From NCBI GenBank assembly GCA_008668455.1, contig RQCD01000061.1, positions 1 through 15,207 on the forward strand: DNA of 15,207 nucleotides, read 5' to 3'. Of this stretch, positions 7,393 to 13,459 are shown in pieces (position 1 is the first letter of the stretch; each line of letters starts with the position of its first letter). The notes under the pieces are model-generated. The model had not been told where the DNA came from. It saw only the letters and a program-made list of their open reading frames with translations, and ran no database searches. Both the position numbers and the translations under genes were made by a program. This DNA comes from Clostridia bacterium. GTDB lineage: Bacteria; Bacillota; Clostridia; UBA1381.

Positions 7393-7407
7393 TATTTTTT
7401 GATTGTA

Positions 7408-7416
7408 TGATATAAT
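7408..7416 (+). promoter_or_regulatory. Promoter (-10 region) of the AraC regulator gene
   Basis: TGA-TATAAT is a consensus extended -10 (hexamer 7411-7416), 43 nt before the regulator ATG. The -35 is weak (near 7388-7393), as allowed for extended -10 promoters. It lies back-to-back with the operon promoter, so binding in this interval can control both directions. Confidence 0.65.
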
Positions 7417-7459
7417 AAAGCTATCCAAAAGTATCAAATTTTTGTCATGGGTGATGGTT

Positions 7460-8329
7460 ATGAAGGAAACAGGACTATATGAAGATAAGCGAACAGAAAA
7501 CGGACGGCTTCTGCCGATTTACTGCGGTACGCAGTATAACGATGGAATCGGAATCGTGAATGCTCATTATCATGAGTATATTGAAATTTTGTATGTCATC
7601 GAGGGAGAAAATGAAATCTGGCTAAACGGTGAGTACTATCAGTTTAAAAAGGGGGATATGGTGCTTATCAATTCCAAGGAGGTACATTTAATCCGCTGTG
7701 GGTTTGGGTGCTATATTGTGGTGCAGTTTATGCCGGATCTGCTTTTTTCTTCTTATCAGGAGCAGTCGGATTTTCAGTATGTGCTGCCATTTCTGCTGGA
7801 GACGGCAAAGCATCAGAAAATATTTACAGCGCAGGAATTAGAGGGTTCAAGAGTGAAAGAGCTTTTGTATTCCTTAAATGAGGAGATGGACAAAAAGCGT
7901 TACGGCTACGAAATGGCGGCAAAAATTCTGATCAATCAGATCTTTTTGTGGGTGCTGCGGTATTGGAATGATAAGGGTGCGTCAGTTTCCTTAGAGCTTG
8001 CACAGCCGGTGATGGAGCGGCTGCAGATTGTGTTTGACTATGTTTCAGAGCATTATGCAGAACCGATCACCGCCGAGGAGGCAGCCGGTCTTTGCAATAT
8101 GAGCTACAGTTATTTTTCGCGGTTTTTTAAAAAATCAATGAAAAAAAGCTTTAGTGAATATTTAAACTACATTCGCATTAACGAAGCGGAAAAGCTTTTG
8201 ATTACCACCGATCTGAACGTGACTGAGGTTGCCATGCAAACCGGATTTTCTACCTCCAGCTATTTTATTCAGCAGTTTAAAAGGGTAAAATCCATTTCTC
8301 CAAAGCAATTCCGAAAGAATTTTATGTAA
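7460..8329 (+). CDS. AraC-family transcriptional regulator with N-terminal cupin domain
   Basis: A 289-residue regulator. The N-terminal half is an AraC-type sugar-binding cupin ('AHYHEYIEILYVIEGE', about 35-50, then 'FKKGDMVLI' 62-70). The C-terminal part has the two AraC helix-turn-helix units: the first around 204-225 ('TAEEAAGLCNMSYSYFSRFF'), the second around 253-285 ('VTEVAMQTGFSTSSYFIQQF' followed by 'ISPKQFR'). The start is uncertain: the ATG at 7460 gives the usual length, but ATG at 7454 and GTG at 7451 are in frame and the Shine-Dalgarno is poor. An earlier TTG at 7403 falls inside the promoter and is excluded. Divergent placement with overlapping promoters makes it the probable activator of the 2366-7270 operon, with a sugar or glycoside as likely inducer. 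Confidence 0.9.
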   Translation: MKETGLYEDKRTENGRLLPIYCGTQYNDGIGIVNAHYHEYIEILYVIEGENEIWLNGEYYQFKKGDMVLINSKEVHLIRCGFGCYIVVQFMPDLLFSSYQEQSDFQYVLPFLLETAKHQKIFTAQELEGSRVKELLYSLNEEMDKKRYGYEMAAKILINQIFLWVLRYWNDKGASVSLELAQPVMERLQIVFDYVSEHYAEPITAEEAAGLCNMSYSYFSRFFKKSMKKSFSEYLNYIRINEAEKLLITTDLNVTEVAMQTGFSTSSYFIQQFKRVKSISPKQFRKNFM

Positions 8330-8373
8330 AAAAATATACTTTGGTATGATGACAAGGATGTTGGAATGTGGTA

Positions 8374-8382
8374 TGATAAAAT
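8374..8382 (+). promoter_or_regulatory. Possible extended -10 promoter upstream of the regulator remnant
   Basis: TGA-TAAAAT (hexamer 8377-8382) resembles the extended -10 sites elsewhere in this window. No convincing -35 is seen. A palindromic repeat separates it from the truncated coding region, so if active it would transcribe the repeat first. Confidence 0.3.
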
Positions 8383-8395
8383 AGAAATATGTAGG

Positions 8396-8470
8396 GAACA
8401 ATCCCTCAGTCGGCTTTGTGCCGACAGCTCCCTTGCGTAAAGGGAGACTCTGACGAAGGATAGAGGTGGT
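8396..8470. repeat. Two-hairpin palindromic repeat element, copy B
   Basis: After GAACAATCCCTCA the element has one stem GTCGGC/GCCGAC (8409-8414 with 8420-8425) and a second CTCCCTT/AAGGGAG (8428-8434 with 8440-8446), ending near GAAGGATAGAGGTGG. The first 14 shared bases, ACAATCCCTCAGTC, match copies A and C in the same orientation. Repeats built this way are common between genes in gut Clostridia. The right boundary is approximate. Confidence 0.7.
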
Positions 8471-8729
8471 CAGACTGCAAAATACGGTTATGGTATCGGA
8501 CAGAATTTCGGAGCGTTTTCAACGCTTTCTCAAAAGCGGCAGAGTCCTGCTGTTTGAGGCGCCCTGCGGCTTTGGAAAAACAACGCTTTCTAAAGAACTG
8601 ATCGGAAGAACGCGCATGCGGCTTTTAGAGGTGCGTGCAGACGAGGCGGATTTTTCAGAAATTGCGAAGAACCAAAAATGGGAAATTTTATCATTAAGAC
8701 CGCTGGGGAATATGGCTGATTTTGAATGA
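8466..8729 (+). pseudogene. Truncated N-terminus of a LuxR/MalT-like STAND ATPase regulator
   Basis: The 87-codon frame encodes 'DRISERFQRFLKSGRVLLFEAPCGFGKTTLSKEL', of the kind found at the start of MalT/LuxR-type signal-transduction ATPases; 'APCGFGKTT' is the Walker A loop. Family members run to many hundreds of residues with TPR repeats and a C-terminal LuxR helix-turn-helix; here the frame stops soon after 'KWEIL', where an acidic Walker B would be expected and 'SLRPL' is seen instead. A terminator-like hairpin follows at once. The GTG at 8466 overlaps the end of the repeat element; the ATG at 8490 is an alternative without a good site. It is best read as a degraded remnant. A short regulatory peptide is possible but unsupported. 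Confidence 0.65.
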
Positions 8730-8737
8730 TAAAAAAT

Positions 8738-8798
8738 ATGGGGACGTCAAAAAAGGCACAGAACGTTTTGCACTCTTTTTTTACATCCCCATTTTTTT
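8738..8798. terminator. Bidirectional terminator-like hairpin, REP-like sequence
   Basis: ATGGGGAcGTcAAAAAA (from 8738) pairs imperfectly with the sequence ending TCCCCAT at 8792, and a T7 run follows at 8792-8798 on the plus strand; on the minus strand ATTTTTTATC follows. It separates the regulator remnant from the convergent SGNH hydrolase gene, whose stop codon (8797-8799) overlaps the T-run. The GGGGAC...TCCCC ends resemble short palindromic units often scattered in Clostridia genomes. Confidence 0.65.
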
Positions 8799-9462
8799 AA
8801 AGAGATTTGATAAAATCTGCCAGCACATCTGCCAAAACGGCATGTCCGGCAGCGTTGGGATGCAAACCGTCAACGGTGTATTTTAGCCGATCTTCTTCCA
8901 GGTTCGGGTTAAAAGGCGGGTTTTTGTAAAGATTTAAGCAGGGGTAATGGTTTTTCTCAGCTGCTTTTGCAATCACATCCACATAGTCAGAAAGCGGGCG
9001 GCTGTTTCCTGCGGACGGCTGAGCGTCCGGCCATTCGCCATTTACGCAGCAGTGCGCCGGCGTCATAAATACAACGGTTTTGTCGGCGTAATTGTCATGA
9101 AAGAATTTCATCAGATAGTTGACTGCGCCGCAGAATGTTGCCGGGGTGGTGTCCTCCTCTGTACCAAATGGTGCGTCGCCGTGCAGATAGTCATTCACGC
9201 CGCCGTATACGACAATGATGTCGGTGTTCGGATTCATCTGCCATACTCTGCCGCAGAAATATAAGTCAAACTGCGGACAGTCTGCAGAAATTTTTGTCTG
9301 ATAGGCAAGCCGTGTTCCGCCGATTCCGTAGTTGTGAACTTCCTTTAGACCGTATTTTTTGAGCATCACATTGTCGTAGCGGCATTCCAGATGATCTTCA
9401 ATACCTGCTCCCTCTGTAATGCTGTCGCCTAAAAAGTTGATTGTTTTTCCTTTGAGTTCCAT
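8797..9462 (-). CDS. SGNH/GDSL-type hydrolase (probable esterase)
   Basis: A 221-residue hydrolase with all SGNH blocks visible: 'GDSITEG' with nucleophile Ser14, 'NYGIGG' with oxyanion Gly near 46-49, 'YGGVNDY' with Asn90, and 'DGLHPN' with Asp198 and His201. It has no signal peptide, so it acts in the cytoplasm. Members remove acyl groups, often acetyl, from carbohydrates, lipids or peptidoglycan fragments; next to glycoside-catabolism genes, carbohydrate deacetylation is plausible. The ATG at 9462 is chosen for its AAAGGAG site; the frame extends upstream without one. It lies 50 nt after the GNAT gene on the same strand and is probably co-transcribed with it, ending at the bidirectional hairpin. 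Family firm, substrate unknown. Confidence 0.9.
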   Translation of the reverse strand: MELKGKTINFLGDSITEGAGIEDHLECRYDNVMLKKYGLKEVHNYGIGGTRLAYQTKISADCPQFDLYFCGRVWQMNPNTDIIVVYGGVNDYLHGDAPFGTEEDTTPATFCGAVNYLMKFFHDNYADKTVVFMTPAHCCVNGEWPDAQPSAGNSRPLSDYVDVIAKAAEKNHYPCLNLYKNPPFNPNLEEDRLKYTVDGLHPNAAGHAVLADVLADFIKSL

Positions 9463-9492
9463 GTTTTTTTCTCCTTTGATTTTTTTGTTAGC

Positions 9493-9510
9493 GGACAATC
9501 CCTCAGTCGG
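9493..9510. repeat. Half-copy of the palindromic repeat (copy C)
   Basis: GGACAATCCCTCAGTCGG matches the left end of copies A (3111) and B (8396) in the same orientation but has no complementary right arm. It lies in the 50-nt gap between the GNAT stop codon (9513-9515) and the SGNH start, two bases after the GNAT coding end on the minus strand. Confidence 0.7.
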
Positions 9511-9512
9511 AT

Positions 9513-10031
9513 TTATAGCTTTTTCTCCAGGCAGACCAAGCCTACGTCCGGGATTCCCTGAAAATTGCATGCAATAATGCCTGCCTCATGATAGCCGAGC
9601 CGTGCGTACATTTTGCGCGCGCGGTTATTTTTCTGGTTTGTGTCCATCCGAAGAGCGGTGCAACCATGTTCCCTTGCATAGTCCTCATAAAATGCGACAA
9701 ACTGTCTGCCGTAACCCTTTTTTGATTCGGTCGGAAAAACGCAGAGCGTATGTAAAACCATTACCTCAGAATCTTCCGCAGCATATGCCCAGTCTGCCTC
9801 GCGGTAGGAGGGTACCTGTACCTGATTGATGATGGCAGATGCAACCACGCGCCCCTCATCCTCCAAAACAAACAGATCTTCCCGTCCCAGTGCGTCCTCT
9901 GCTGTTTTCCGGGTCGGATAAACTCCCAGGATCCATCCTACCGAGGAATCGGGCAGGGGTGGCGCGGTGATAATTTCCTCATACATTTTCTCGATTGCGT
10001 CTAAATCCTGGTTTTTTGCTTTCCGTATCAT
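9513..10031 (-). CDS. GNAT-family N-acetyltransferase
   Basis: A 172-residue acetyl-CoA-dependent acetyltransferase. The GNAT core strand and pyrophosphate loop are visible at about 91-110 ('VLHTLCVFP' then 'KKGYGRQ', the R/Q-x-x-G-x-G/A-type loop), and motif B at about 127-147 ('LRMDTNQKNNRARKMYARLG'). The N-terminus 'MIRKAKNQDLDAIEKMYEEI' is a typical GNAT first helix. The ATG at 10031 has AAGGAGGG 8 nt upstream; an upstream in-frame ATG lies before the promoter. A promoter with -10 TATAAT is visible. It is probably co-transcribed with the SGNH hydrolase, which could suggest an acetylation/deacetylation pair, but that is speculation. The acceptor substrate cannot be predicted. Confidence 0.88.
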   Translation of the reverse strand: MIRKAKNQDLDAIEKMYEEIITAPPLPDSSVGWILGVYPTRKTAEDALGREDLFVLEDEGRVVASAIINQVQVPSYREADWAYAAEDSEVMVLHTLCVFPTESKKGYGRQFVAFYEDYAREHGCTALRMDTNQKNNRARKMYARLGYHEAGIIACNFQGIPDVGLVCLEKKL

Positions 10032-10056
10032 ATGCAATTCCCTCCTTGTCTGCACA

Positions 10057-10085
10057 ATTATATCACAATCAGATGTAAAATGCAA
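10057..10085 (-). promoter_or_regulatory. Promoter of the GNAT-SGNH unit
   Basis: On the minus strand a TATAAT -10 (10057-10062) with extended TGA is preceded by a 17-nt spacer and a weak -35 TTGCAT (10080-10085). The start site would fall about 20 nt before the GNAT ATG. The glycosyl hydrolase promoter runs the other way just beside it. Confidence 0.65.
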
Positions 10086-10103
10086 GAATAAACCAAAAAA
10101 CTA

Positions 10104-10132
10104 TTTACAATTTCACAAAAATACTTTATAAT
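10104..10132 (+). promoter_or_regulatory. Promoter of the glycosyl hydrolase gene
   Basis: TTTACA (10104-10109), a 17-nt spacer and TATAAT (10127-10132) form a near-consensus housekeeping promoter. Transcription would start near 10139, leaving a leader of about 30 nt. No operator-like palindrome is seen, and the GTAAGCTT motif of the operon leader is absent. Confidence 0.8.
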
Positions 10133-10168
10133 ATCAGTAGAATGTTTGAAAATGCAGGAGGACAGCAT

Positions 10169-12889
10169 ATGAATTTGGAAGCTTTAAAGAATCCGCCGAA
10201 AAAATACCGGCCGATTCCGTTTTGGTCATGGAACGAAAAATTAGAGGAAAAGGAAACTGCACGGCAGATTGAGATTATGGACAAAGCCGGGATCGGCGGC
10301 TATTTTATGCACGCACGCGGCGGTCTGGAAACTGAGTATTTAGGTGAGGAATGGTTTGCCAATGTTGATACCGGTGTAGCCGAGGGAAAAAAACGCGGTA
10401 TGGGCGCGTGGGCATATGATGAAAACGGCTGGCCGAGCGGCTTTGCAGCAGGAAAGGTCAATGGCTTGGGAATTGAGTATCAGCAGAAATATCTCCGTAT
10501 GGAAAAGGGCGAGGGTCATACCGACCGCACCATCTGCAATCTGCATGGCTATCATTTCTATTATGATGTCAATCCGTTTTACGTTGATAATTTAGATAAA
10601 AAAGTAGTAAAAGAATTTATCCGTAATTCCTATGCGCTTTATGAAAAACGCTACGGAACGGAGATGCCGGGTATTTTTACTGATGAGCCGCAGCTGTCAC
10701 GCGAGGGAATCCCCTGGAGCTTTGTGCTGGAGGAGGAATACCAAAAGCGTTATTCGGAAAACCTATTAGAGCATTTGGATGAGCTTTATTTAGAAGTCGG
10801 CAATTTTAAGGACACGCGCCTGAAATTCTGGAAGCTGGTGACTGATTTGTTCACCAATGCTTTTGCAAAGCAGATTTATGATTTCTGCGGGGAACATGGC
10901 ATGCAGCTGACCGGACATATGCTCTTAGAGGAGACGATGCTCTCGCAGCTGACCTCAAGCGGTGCGGTGATGCCAAGCTATGAGTTTTTCCATCTTCCGG
11001 GCATGGACTGGCTTTCCCGGAATAAAACCGTTCCGCAGACGCCCTTACAGGTTTCCTCGGTTGCACACCAGTTAGGAAAAAAGCAGATTCTGTCCGAAAC
11101 GTTTGCTATGTGCGGACATAATGTCAGCTTTGAGGAGCTGCGCGGCATTTATGAGGCGCAGATGGTGCGCGGTGTCAATCTTCTCTGCCCGCATTTGGAG
11201 GGCTATAGCCTGCGCGGAATCCGGAAAAGAGACTATCCGCCGGCAATGTACTATCAGCAGCCGTGGTGGAAAGAATTTGCAAAATTTATCGACGTCACCT
11301 CCCGGATCGGAATGCTTTTAGCAGAGGGAAAACCGGAATTTGCCACCCTGCTGATTCATCCGCAGTCAACAGCATGGACGCTGTTTGACAATGACCAGAA
11401 TGTTGGCTTAAATGAATTGCAGGAAAAATTTGATCATGCAATCCGTACTTTGGAGGAAAAGCATGTGCTGTTTGATCTCGGAGATGAAACAATTCTCTCC
11501 CGGCATGCGCATGTGGAGGGGAAAGCGATTGTTGTCGGAAAACAGCGCTACACGAAAATCGTCCGTCCGATCGGCGAGGTACTGTTAGATTCCACAAAGG
11601 CGCTGTTAGATGAATTTGAGAAAAACGGAGGAAAGCTGCTTTCACAAGAGGAAGTGCCGGAGAATTCGGTGATTGACGTTCCGGAAATTACTTATACAAA
11701 GCGCTCCTTTGAAGATTATGACATGCACTATTTTGTCAATTCCACCGATCAGGGCTATCGGGCAGCCTTTGGAGTCAGGGGAAAAATGCTGAATGATGAT
11801 GGAGAGCTATGCGATTTTCCGCAGGTGTTTGATTTTGCGCCGTTATCCAGTGTTGTGATCTTAGACGACCGCACCGGACATGCCTATAAACAAGCGGAGC
11901 AAAAGGCGACTAAGGCTCTGCCGCTGGATGGGGCATGGGAAATTACAGAGTCCGAGCCGAACGCGCTGGTATTAGATACTTGCGATTATTGGTTTAACGG
12001 CGAGTTAATCGACGAGAACGCATATATCTTAGATGTCGGCGACCGGGCAAATGCGCTTGGGAAAAAAGTTTCGGTAAAGCTGCGGTTTCAATTCTATGCA
12101 GAGTCGGTTTGTGAGGATTTGTGCCTGGTATGTGAAACACCGGAACGGTTTGAAATTACCGTCAACGGAAAGCAATTGGAGCAGAAAGATGCAGGATATT
12201 TCCGGGATGCTGCATTCCGCAAGCTGCCGATTGCAGCGCTTGCGCACGTAGGCGAAAATGAGATTGTTCTGACCTGTGATTTTGAACAGTCGGAGGAGGT
12301 CTATGAAATGATTCGGAACAGCCGGATTTTCGAGACGGAAAAGAATAAGCTGTATTATAACATGGAAATTGAGGGTATGTTCCTGATTGGCAGCTTTGGC
12401 GTGAAAACGGATGGAGAATTTAAAAGGCTTGACCGGCATGCAGTCCGGTATCACGGCGGCTTTACCCTGACTGAAATGCCAAAGGAAATCACACTTCAGA
12501 ATATGGAACAGCAGGGATTCCCGTTCTTCTCCGGAAGAATGACCCTTAAGAAAACAATTTCCCTGCCGGATTGTGACTATCGCTTTGATGTGGAAAAACG
12601 CGGTCTGAATGCCGTTGGCGTTTCGGTAAATGGAAAACAGGAAAAAACATTGATCTGGAATCCGTTTTCTCTGGAGCTTGGCGATTCGCTGACAGCCGGG
12701 GAAAATACCGTTACACTCACCCTGGTGAATAATCTGCGCAATTTGTTAGGACCGCATCATTTAGAGGAAGGCGAATCAATCAGTGTTGGACCGGATCGTT
12801 TCTACCGGAGAGAGTCTCCGTTTTACAACCCGGAGATCGTATGGAATGAAGATTATTGTTTTGTGGAGACATCGATTTTAGAGAAATAA
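10169..12889 (+). CDS. GH106-like glycosyl hydrolase (alpha-L-rhamnosidase-type), cytoplasmic
   Basis: A 906-residue enzyme without signal peptide. The N-terminus 'RPIPFWSWNEKL', followed by 'AGIGGYFMHAR' (40-50) and 'YDENGWPSGFAAG' (83-95), is the signature of the GH106-like glycosyl hydrolases with a TIM-barrel core. Candidate acid residues are E173 ('GIFTDEPQ') and E310 ('SETFAMCGH'); 'LTGHMLLEE' (248-256) and 'VNLLCPHLEGYSLRG' (336-350) are further active-site-like loops. The C-terminal third reads as beta-rich sugar-binding domains of GH2 type. The ATG at 10169 is preceded by AGGAGG at 7 nt; the upstream in-frame ATG (10142) would lie only about 3 nt from the predicted transcription start. 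It probably cleaves imported glycosides or oligosaccharides. GH106 founders are rhamnosidases, but distant relatives are uncharacterised, so specificity is open. Confidence 0.82.
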   Translation: MNLEALKNPPKKYRPIPFWSWNEKLEEKETARQIEIMDKAGIGGYFMHARGGLETEYLGEEWFANVDTGVAEGKKRGMGAWAYDENGWPSGFAAGKVNGLGIEYQQKYLRMEKGEGHTDRTICNLHGYHFYYDVNPFYVDNLDKKVVKEFIRNSYALYEKRYGTEMPGIFTDEPQLSREGIPWSFVLEEEYQKRYSENLLEHLDELYLEVGNFKDTRLKFWKLVTDLFTNAFAKQIYDFCGEHGMQLTGHMLLEETMLSQLTSSGAVMPSYEFFHLPGMDWLSRNKTVPQTPLQVSSVAHQLGKKQILSETFAMCGHNVSFEELRGIYEAQMVRGVNLLCPHLEGYSLRGIRKRDYPPAMYYQQPWWKEFAKFIDVTSRIGMLLAEGKPEFATLLIHPQSTAWTLFDNDQNVGLNELQEKFDHAIRTLEEKHVLFDLGDETILSRHAHVEGKAIVVGKQRYTKIVRPIGEVLLDSTKALLDEFEKNGGKLLSQEEVPENSVIDVPEITYTKRSFEDYDMHYFVNSTDQGYRAAFGVRGKMLNDDGELCDFPQVFDFAPLSSVVILDDRTGHAYKQAEQKATKALPLDGAWEITESEPNALVLDTCDYWFNGELIDENAYILDVGDRANALGKKVSVKLRFQFYAESVCEDLCLVCETPERFEITVNGKQLEQKDAGYFRDAAFRKLPIAALAHVGENEIVLTCDFEQSEEVYEMIRNSRIFETEKNKLYYNMEIEGMFLIGSFGVKTDGEFKRLDRHAVRYHGGFTLTEMPKEITLQNMEQQGFPFFSGRMTLKKTISLPDCDYRFDVEKRGLNAVGVSVNGKQEKTLIWNPFSLELGDSLTAGENTVTLTLVNNLRNLLGPHHLEEGESISVGPDRFYRRESPFYNPEIVWNEDYCFVETSILEK

Positions 12890-12899
12890 GGTGATCAGC

Positions 12900-13181
12900 A
12901 TGAAAAAAAATAAATGGATTCCTGTTTTATTTGCGCTTGCTGCAGCCGGCATTTACCATGCTGCAAAGGGGCGCGGTGCATTCAATCCGATTCGGTTTTC
13001 TGATCAGCACAATGCGGTTTCGCGCTATGTCCAAACGCATTATCCTGGTGCGTCCTATTCGGAGATTACAGCGCTCCCGGATGGGTGGAGCTGCGTGGTA
13101 CACGCACCTGGAAAAGAGGTTTTACTCTTTTTGACAAAATCTGAAAACGGCGTTTATATTTTTCATGAAAAACCCATGTAA
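12900..13181 (+). CDS. Small membrane-anchored or exported protein of unknown function
   Basis: A 93-residue protein. 'KKNKWIPVLFALAAAGIYHAAKG' (2-23) is a short basic stretch followed by a hydrophobic segment, acting as signal anchor or signal peptide; no lipobox Cys is present. The remaining 70 residues are soluble ('HNAVSRYVQTHYPGASYSEI', then 'DGWSCVVHAPGKEVLLFL'), with one Cys. The ATG at 12900 has AAGGTGAT just upstream and follows the glycosyl hydrolase stop by 10 nt, so it is co-transcribed with it. I do not recognise the family. The single extracytoplasmic domain resembles small beta-rich exported proteins, but no function is assigned. Confidence 0.7.
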   Translation: MKKNKWIPVLFALAAAGIYHAAKGRGAFNPIRFSDQHNAVSRYVQTHYPGASYSEITALPDGWSCVVHAPGKEVLLFLTKSENGVYIFHEKPM

Positions 13182-13186
13182 CCTTT

Positions 13187-13214
13187 TTGCTGTCTCCTGA
13201 ATATGGTGTACTAT
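13187..13214 (+). promoter_or_regulatory. Possible promoter for the Cys-rich miniprotein
   Basis: TTGCTG (13187-13192) and TACTAT (13209-13214) with a 16-nt spacer lie 40 nt before the miniprotein start. The match is weak, and readthrough from the glycosyl hydrolase unit or a sporulation sigma factor are alternatives. No terminator is visible between 13181 and 13255. Confidence 0.3.
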
Positions 13215-13254
13215 AAGCAGCTTGCTTAAAATTTCCGTAAAAGGAGGAAGTCTT

Positions 13255-13395
13255 ATGGGTTTATTTGGAGGATGTGGCGGTAATAACGATTCATGGATTT
13301 GGATTTTGATTATTATCGTTCTGATTTTCTGCTGCTGTGACAATGGAAACGGCGGCCTGCTTGGCGGCGGATGCTGTGACAATCCCTGCTGCTAA
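13255..13395 (+). CDS. 46-residue Cys-rich membrane miniprotein ('chorion class high-cysteine' type)
   Basis: Translation gives a glycine- and cysteine-rich head 'MGLFGGCGGNND', a hydrophobic segment 'SWIWILIIIVLIF' (13-25), then 'CCCDNGNGG' and 'GGGCCDNPCC', with eight cysteines in 46 residues (C7, C26-28, C40-41, C45-46). The start is strongly supported by AAGGAGG 7 nt before ATG. Proteins with this 'WIWI(I/L)IIVI' helix and CCC tail are widespread in Clostridia, usually labelled 'chorion class high-cysteine HCB protein 13'; they recall the small YjcZ-type spore proteins of bacilli. The role is unknown; a membrane, metal-binding or spore-associated function is inference. It is separated from neighbours on both sides and followed by a 13-bp hairpin. 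Confidence 0.8.
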   Translation: MGLFGGCGGNNDSWIWILIIIVLIFCCCDNGNGGLLGGGCCDNPCC

Positions 13396-13404
13396 GAATA
13401 TTCC

Positions 13405-13437
13405 GGGGTTTTCTGCATGATTTGTGCAGAAAACCCC
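13405..13437 (+). terminator. 13-bp perfect stem-loop after the miniprotein gene
   Basis: GGGGTTTTCTGCA (13405-13417) is exactly complemented at 13425-13437 with a 7-nt loop. The sequence after it, ATACTTCATT, is not a clear U-run, so termination may be weak. The stem ends 11 nt before the GGGAGG Shine-Dalgarno of the exporter gene and could also act as its leader structure. Confidence 0.55.
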
Positions 13438-13459
13438 ATACTTCATTCGGGAGGATTCT

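Noticed and set aside
3111..9510. CRISPR array based on the three CAATCCCTCAGTC copies
   Set aside because: The copies are thousands of bases apart, differ in structure, and have no regular spacers or cas genes.
9463..9570. N-terminal extension of the SGNH hydrolase
   Set aside because: The added residues run through the repeat and into the GNAT gene; the ATG at 9462 has a good ribosome binding site and begins right before the conserved GDSIT strand.
10142..10168. Upstream in-frame ATG as start of the glycosyl hydrolase
   Set aside because: It would lie about 3 nt from the predicted transcription start and has no Shine-Dalgarno, whereas the ATG at 10169 has AGGAGG at ideal spacing.
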